Below, one piece after another: positions 59,101 to 64,000 of a DNA stretch of 64,000 nt. The stretch spans positions 308,501 to 372,500 of the forward strand of contig CASBPS010000062.1 in assembly GCA_949126835.1 (NCBI GenBank), in the 5' to 3' direction. Every line of letters starts with the position of its first letter. The stretch's first letter is position 1. The notes beneath the pieces are model-generated. The model saw nothing but the letters and a program-made list of their open reading frames with translations. It had not been told where the DNA came from and did not search any database. This DNA comes from Anisus vortex. Its lineage: Eukaryota; Mollusca; Gastropoda; Planorbidae. Both the position numbers and the translations under genes were made by a program.

Positions 59101-61937
59101 TTTTGGATCTCTCCACAAACCGTACAACGACTTGAATAGCAGATTTCAAGTTTTGGCTTCTTTTCTGGCCGTACAAGGACTTAAAAAGCAGATTTGTTGT
59201 TTTGGCTTCTCCACAAACCGTACAACGACTTGACTAGCAGATGTGTGGTAATGGTGCTTCTGTTCTGGCCGTACAACGACTTGAATAGCAAATTTGTGGT
59301 TTTGGCTTTTCTTTTCGCCGTAATACAGCAGATTTGTGGTTTTGGCTTTTCTACTGGCCGTACAAAAGCAGATTTGTGGTTTTGGCTTCTCCAGAAACCG
59401 TACAACGACTTGAAAAGCAGATTTTTGGTTTTGGCTCCTTTTCTGGCCGTACAAAAGCAGATTTGTGGTTTTAGCTTTTCCACAATCCGTACAACGACTT
59501 GAATAGCAGTTTTCTTGTTTTGGCTTCTTTTCTGGCCGTACAACGACTTGAAAAGAAGATTTGTGGTTTTAGCTTCTCTTTTGGCCGTAACACAGCAGAT
59601 TTATGGTTTTGGCTCTCTCCACAAACCGTACAACGACTTGAATAGCAGATTTCTTGTTTTGGCTTCTTTTCTGGCCGTAAAACAGCAGATTTATGGTTTT
59701 GGCTCTCTCCACAAACCGTACAACGACTTGAATAGCAGATTTCTTGTTTTGGCTTCTTTTCTGGCCGTACAACGACTTGAAAAGAAGATTTGTGGTTTTA
59801 GCTTCTCTTTTGGCCGTAACACAGCAGATTTATGGTTTTGGCTCTCTCCACAAACCGTACAACGACTTAAATAGCAGATTTCTTGTTTTGGCTTCTTTTC
59901 TGGCCGTAAAACAGCAGATTTATGGTTTTGGCTCTCTCCACAAACCGTACAACGACTTGAATAGCAGATTTCTAGTTTTGGCTTCTTTTCTGGCCGTACA
60001 AGGACTTAAAAAGCAGATTTGTGGTTTTGGCTTCTCCAGAAACCGTACAACGACTTGAAAAGCTGATTTCTGGTTTTGGCTCCTTTTCTGGCCGTACAAA
60101 AGCAAATTTGTGGTTTTAGCTTATCCACAATCCGTACAACGACTTGAATAGCAGATTTCTTGTTTTGGCTTTTTTTCTGGCCGTAAAACAGCAGATTTAT
60201 GGTTTTGGCTCTCTCCACAAACCGTACAACGACTTGAATAGCAGATTTCTAGTTTTGGCTTCTTTTCTGGCCGTACAAGGACTTAAAAAGCAGATTTGTT
60301 GTTTTGGCTACTCCACAAACCGTACAACGACTTGACTAGCAGATTTGTGGTAATGGTGCTTCTGTTCTGGCCGTACAACGACTTGAATAGCAGATTTGTG
60401 GTTTTGGCTTCTCTTTTCGCCGTAATACAGCAGATTTGTGGTTTTGGCTTCTCTACTTGCCGTACAAAAGCAGATTTGTGGTTTTGGCTTCTCCAGAAAC
60501 CGTACAACGACTTGAAAAGCAGATTTCTGGTTTTGGCTCCTTTTCTGGCCGTACAAAAGCAGATTTGTGGTTTTGGCTTTTCCACAATCCGTACAACGAC
60601 TTGAATAGCAGATTTCTTGTTTTGGCTTCTTTTCTGGCCGTAAAACAGCAGATTTGTAGTTTGGGCTTCTCTACTGGCCGTACAAAAGCAGATTTGTGGT
60701 TTTGGCGTTTCCACAGTCCGCACAACGACTTGAATAGCAGATTTCTTGTTTTGGCTCCTGTTCTGGCCGTAAAACAGCAGATTTCTGGTTTTGGCTTTTT
60801 TTCTGGCCGTACAACGACTTGAAAAGAAGATTTGTGGTTTCATCTTCTCTTTTAGCCGTAACACAGCAGATTTGTGGTAATGGTGCTCTCTCCACAAACC
60901 GTACAACGACTTGAATAGCAGATTTCAAGTTTTGGCTTCTTTTCTGGCCGTACAAGGACTTAAAAAGCAGATTTGTTGTTTTGGCTTCTCCACAAACCGT
61001 ACAACGACTTGACTAGCAGATGTGTGGTAATGGTGCTTCTGTTCTGGCCGTACAACGACTTGAAAAGAAGATTTGTGGTTTTATCTTCTCTTTTAGCCGT
61101 AACACAGCAGATTTGTGGTTTTGGATCTCTCCACAAACCGTACAACGACTTGAATAGCAGATTTCAAGTTTTGGCTTCTTTTCTGGCCGTACAAGGACTT
61201 AAAAAGCATATTTGTTGTTTTGGCTTCTCCACAAACCGTACAACGACTTGACTAGCAGATGTGTGGTAATGGTGCTTCTGTTCTGGCCGTACAACGACTT
61301 GAATAGCAGATTTGTGGTTTTGGCTTTTCTTTTCGCCGTAATACAGCAGATTTGTGGTTTTGGCTTTTCTACTGGCCGTACAAAAGCAGATTTGTGGTTT
61401 TGGCTTCTCCAGAAACCGTACAACGACTTGAAAAGCAGATTTTTGGTTTTGGCTCCTTTTCTGGCCGTACAAAAGCAGATTTGTGGTTTTAGCTTTTCCA
61501 CAATCCGTACAACGACTTGAATAGCAGATTTCTTGTTTTGGCTTCTTTTCTGGCCGTACAACGACTTGAAAAGAAGATTTGTGGTTTTAGCTTCTCTTTT
61601 GGCCGTAACACAGCAGATTTATGGTTTTGGCTCTCTCCACAAACCGTACAACGACTTGAATAGCAGATTTCTTGTTTTGGCTTCTTTTCTGGCCGTAAAA
61701 CAGCAGATTTATGGTTTTGGCTCTCTCCACAAACCGTACAACGACTTGAATAGCAGATTTCTTGTTTTGCCTTCTTTTCTGGCCGTACAACGACTTGAAA
61801 AGAAGATTTGTGGTTTTAGCTTCTCTTTTGGGCGTAACACAGCAGATTTATGGTTTTGGCTCTCTCCACAAACCGTACAACGACTTGAATAGCAGATTTC
61901 TTGTTTTGGCTTCTTTTCTGGCCGTAAAACAGCAGAT
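55884..61937 (+). repeat. Three tandem 2018-bp higher-order repeats
   Basis: Landmarks recur at exactly 2018 bp twice: 56260, 58278, 60296; 56937, 58955, 60973; and 57497, 59515, 61533. Copies are about 55884-57901, 57902-59919 and 59920-61937. Differences are scattered single bases, such as GAAATCGTAC at 56461 and AAAGCATATTTG at 61205. This is the most regular part of the window. A shortened fourth copy follows (62357 and 62917 landmarks at 1384). Confidence 0.9.
57497..57954 (+). repeat. 229-bp sub-repeat within the 2018-bp unit
   Basis: The monomer group at 57497 recurs at 57726 (offset 229, five monomers). The same doubling is present at 59515/59744, 61533/61762 and 62917/63146, so it pre-dates the 2018-bp amplification. 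Confidence 0.82.
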
Positions 61938-62052
61938 TTATGGTTTTGGCTCTCTCCACAAACCGTACAACGACTTGAATAGCAGATTTCTTGTTATGGC
62001 TTCTTTTCTGGCCGTAAAACAGCAGATTTATGGTTTTGGCTCTCTCCACAAA
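61873..62052 (+). repeat. Tandem 90-bp dimers (49 + 41 bp)
   Basis: Two dimers run at 61873-61962 and 61963-62052, each a long monomer with ATTTCTTG followed by CCGTAAAACAGCAGATTTATGG. One dimer has TTGTTATGGC for TTGTTTTGGC. Confidence 0.88.
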
Positions 62053-63256
62053 CCGTACAACGACTTGAATAGCAGATTTCTGGTTTTGGCTCCTTTTCTG
62101 GCCGTACAAAAGCAGATTTGTGGTTTTGGCTTTTCCACAATCCGTACAACGACTTGAATAGCAGATTTCTTGTTTTGGCTTCTTTTCTGGCCGTACAACG
62201 ACTTGAAAAGAAGATTTGTGGTTTCATCTTCTCTTTTAGCCGTAACACAGCAGATTTGTGGTAATGGTGCTCTCTCCACAAACCGTACAACGACTTGAAT
62301 AGCAGATTTCAAGTTTTGGCTTCTTTTCTGGCCGTACAAGGACTTAAAAAGCAGATTTGTTGTTTTGGCTTCTTCACAAACCGTACAACGACTTGACTAG
62401 CAGATGTGTGGTAATGGTGCTTCTGTTCTGGCCGTACAACGACTTGAAAAGAAGATTTGTGGTTTTATCTTCTCTTTTAGCCGTAACACAGCAGATTTGT
62501 GGTTTTGGCTCTCTCCACAAACCGTACAACGACTTGAATAGCAGATTTCAAGTTTTGGCTTCTTTTCTGGCCGTACAAGGACTTAAAAAGCAGATTTGTT
62601 GTTTTGGCTTCTCCACAAACCGTACAACGACTTGACTAGCAGATGTGTGGTAATGGTGCTTCTGTTCTGGCCGTACAACGACTTGAATAGCAGATTTGTG
62701 GTTTTGGCTTCTCTTTTCGCCGTAATACAGCAGATTTGTGGTTTTGGCTTTTCTACTGGCCGTACAAAAGCAGATTTGTGGTTTTGGCTTCTCCAGAAAC
62801 CGTACAACGACTTGAAAAGCAGATTTTTGGTTTTGGCTCCTTTTCTTGCCGTACAAAAGCAGATTTGTGGTTTTAGCTTTTCCACAATCCGTACAACGAC
62901 TTGAATAGCAGATTTCTTGTTTTGGCTTCTTTTCTGGCCGTACAACGACTTGAAAAGAAGATTTGTGGTTTTAGCTTCTCTTTTGGCCGTAACACAGCAG
63001 ATTTATGGTTTTGGCTCTCTCCACAAATCGTACAACGACTTGAATAGCAGATTTCTTGTTTTGGCTTCTTTTCTGGCCGTAAAACAGCAGATTTATGGTT
63101 TTGGCTCTCTCCACAAACCGTACAACGACTTGAATAGCAGATTTCTTGTTTTGGCTTCTTTTCTGGCCGTACAACGACTTGAAAAGAAGATTTGTGGTAT
63201 TAGCTTCTCTTTTGGCCGTAACACAGCAGATTTATGGTTTTGGCTCTCTCCACAAA

Positions 63257-63436
63257 CCGTACAACGACTTGAATAGCAGATTTCTTGTTTTGGCTTCTTT
63301 TCTGGCCGTAAAACAGCAGATTTATGGTTTTGGCTCTCTCCACAAACCGTACAACGACTTGAATAGCAGATTTCTTGTTTTGGCTTCTTTTCTGGCCGTA
63401 AAACAGCAGATTTATGGTTTTGGCTCTCTCCACAAA
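63257..63436 (+). repeat. Tandem 90-bp dimers (49 + 41 bp)
   Basis: Dimers at 63257-63346 and 63347-63436 are the same 49 + 41 combination as at 61873. They show the same local amplification in a neighbouring repeat copy. Confidence 0.88.
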
Positions 63437-64000
63437 CCGTACAACGACTTGAATAGCAGATTTCTGGTTTTGGCTCCTTTTCTGGCCGTACAAAAGCAGA
63501 TTTGAGGTTTTGGCTTTTCCACAATCCGTACAACGACTTGAATAGCAGATTTCTTGTTTTGGCTTCTTTTCTGGCCGTACAACGACTTGAAAAGAAGATT
63601 TGTGGTTTTAGCTTCTCTTTTGGCCGTAACGCAGCAGATTTATGGTCTTAGCTCTCTCCACAAACCGTACAACGACTTGAATAGCAGATTTCTAGTTTTG
63701 GCTTCTTTTCTGGCCGTACAAGGACTTGAAAAGCAGATTTGTTGTTTTGGCTTCTCCTTAAACCGTAAAACGACTTGACTAGCAGATTTGTGGTAATGGT
63801 GCTTCTGTTCTGGCCGTACAACGACTTGAATAGCAGATTTGTGGTTTTGGCTTCTCTTTTCGCCGTAATACAGCAGATTTGTGGTTTTGGTTTCTCTACT
63901 GGCCGTACAAAAGCAGATTTGTGGTTTTGGCTTCTCCAGAAACCGTACAACGACTTGAAAAGCAGATTTCTGGTTTTGGCTCCTTTTCTGGCCGTACAAA

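Larger units (their letters stand above)
42527..64000. repeat. Satellite DNA array, right part
   Basis: This is the same monomer family in the same orientation and phase as the left array, continuing past the window end. It shares the long/short dimer structure and the 51-bp module. It is enriched in variants rare or absent on the left: GTTTCATCTTCTCTTTTAGCC (seen here as TTTCATCTTC plus TTTTAGCC, from about 45848), GCAGATGTGTGG (from about 46023) and GCTTATCCACAATCC (from about 48295). The HindIII-type monomer of the left array was not seen here. No gene or second mobile element was found. Confidence 0.96.

Noticed and set aside
42527..64000. Open reading frames of 60-230 codons in the right array
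   Set aside because: They have the same origin as in the left array: repeated peptide strings from the monomer with no recognisable protein family.
1..64000. Telomeric repeats or ribosomal DNA spacer
   Set aside because: No TTAGGG-type runs and no rRNA sequence were seen. The repeat is a 40-51 bp satellite.

Overview
This window is eukaryotic, almost certainly animal, and consists of one long tandem-repeat (satellite) array interrupted by a single non-LTR retrotransposon. Nothing in it looks bacterial: there are no operons, ribosome binding sites, rRNA or tRNA genes, and no host gene. The organism cannot be named from the sequence. The retrotransposon belongs to the CR1/L2 group of LINEs, which is common in fish, lancelets, molluscs, cnidarians and other aquatic animals. 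An invertebrate or non-mammalian vertebrate is therefore the best guess.

Layout. Positions 1-38805 are satellite. Positions 38806-42522 are the LINE, inserted in plus orientation. Positions 42527-64000 are the same satellite again. I saw no other non-satellite stretch. The satellite is built from short monomers of two main kinds. The long kind (about 49 bp) has a core CCGTACAACGACTTGAATAG followed by a T-rich half. The short kind (40-41 bp) lacks about 9 bp of that core. They often alternate, giving an 89-90 bp dimer, with 46-, 48- and 51-bp variants as markers. At 40-51 bp per monomer, roughly 1,300 monomers are present (estimate).

Higher-order structure. Monomers are arranged in multi-monomer higher-order repeats (HORs). 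In the left part a one-base-deleted monomer that creates a HindIII site (AAGCTT) recurs at 40, 5709, 7633, 9647, 14043, 18747, 23519, 25929 and 27854. It divides the array into related segments of 1.9 to 5.7 kb. Other repeats include a 1.87-kb tandem block (about 1290-5680), a 675-bp tandem pair (19294-20643), a 3-kb block repeated 13.8 kb away, 1677/2352-bp repeats (31.6-36.5 kb), and three 2018-bp copies (55884-61937). Copy differences are mostly whole dimers or whole groups of monomers, as expected from unequal exchange. One crossover junction can be placed inside an 11-bp interval.

The LINE carries one uninterrupted 1042-codon reading frame with an apurinic-endonuclease-like domain and a reverse transcriptase domain (YADD). 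It has a short 3' UTR with a small potential hairpin and an (ATT)4 tail. It interrupts one satellite monomer cleanly, so the empty site can be read from neighbouring copies, and at most 4 bp (ATTT) could be target-site duplication. There is no upstream ORF1, so it is either a single-ORF element or a 5'-truncated copy. The intact frame suggests a recent insertion. All other open reading frames in the window are translations of the satellite itself and are not reported as genes.
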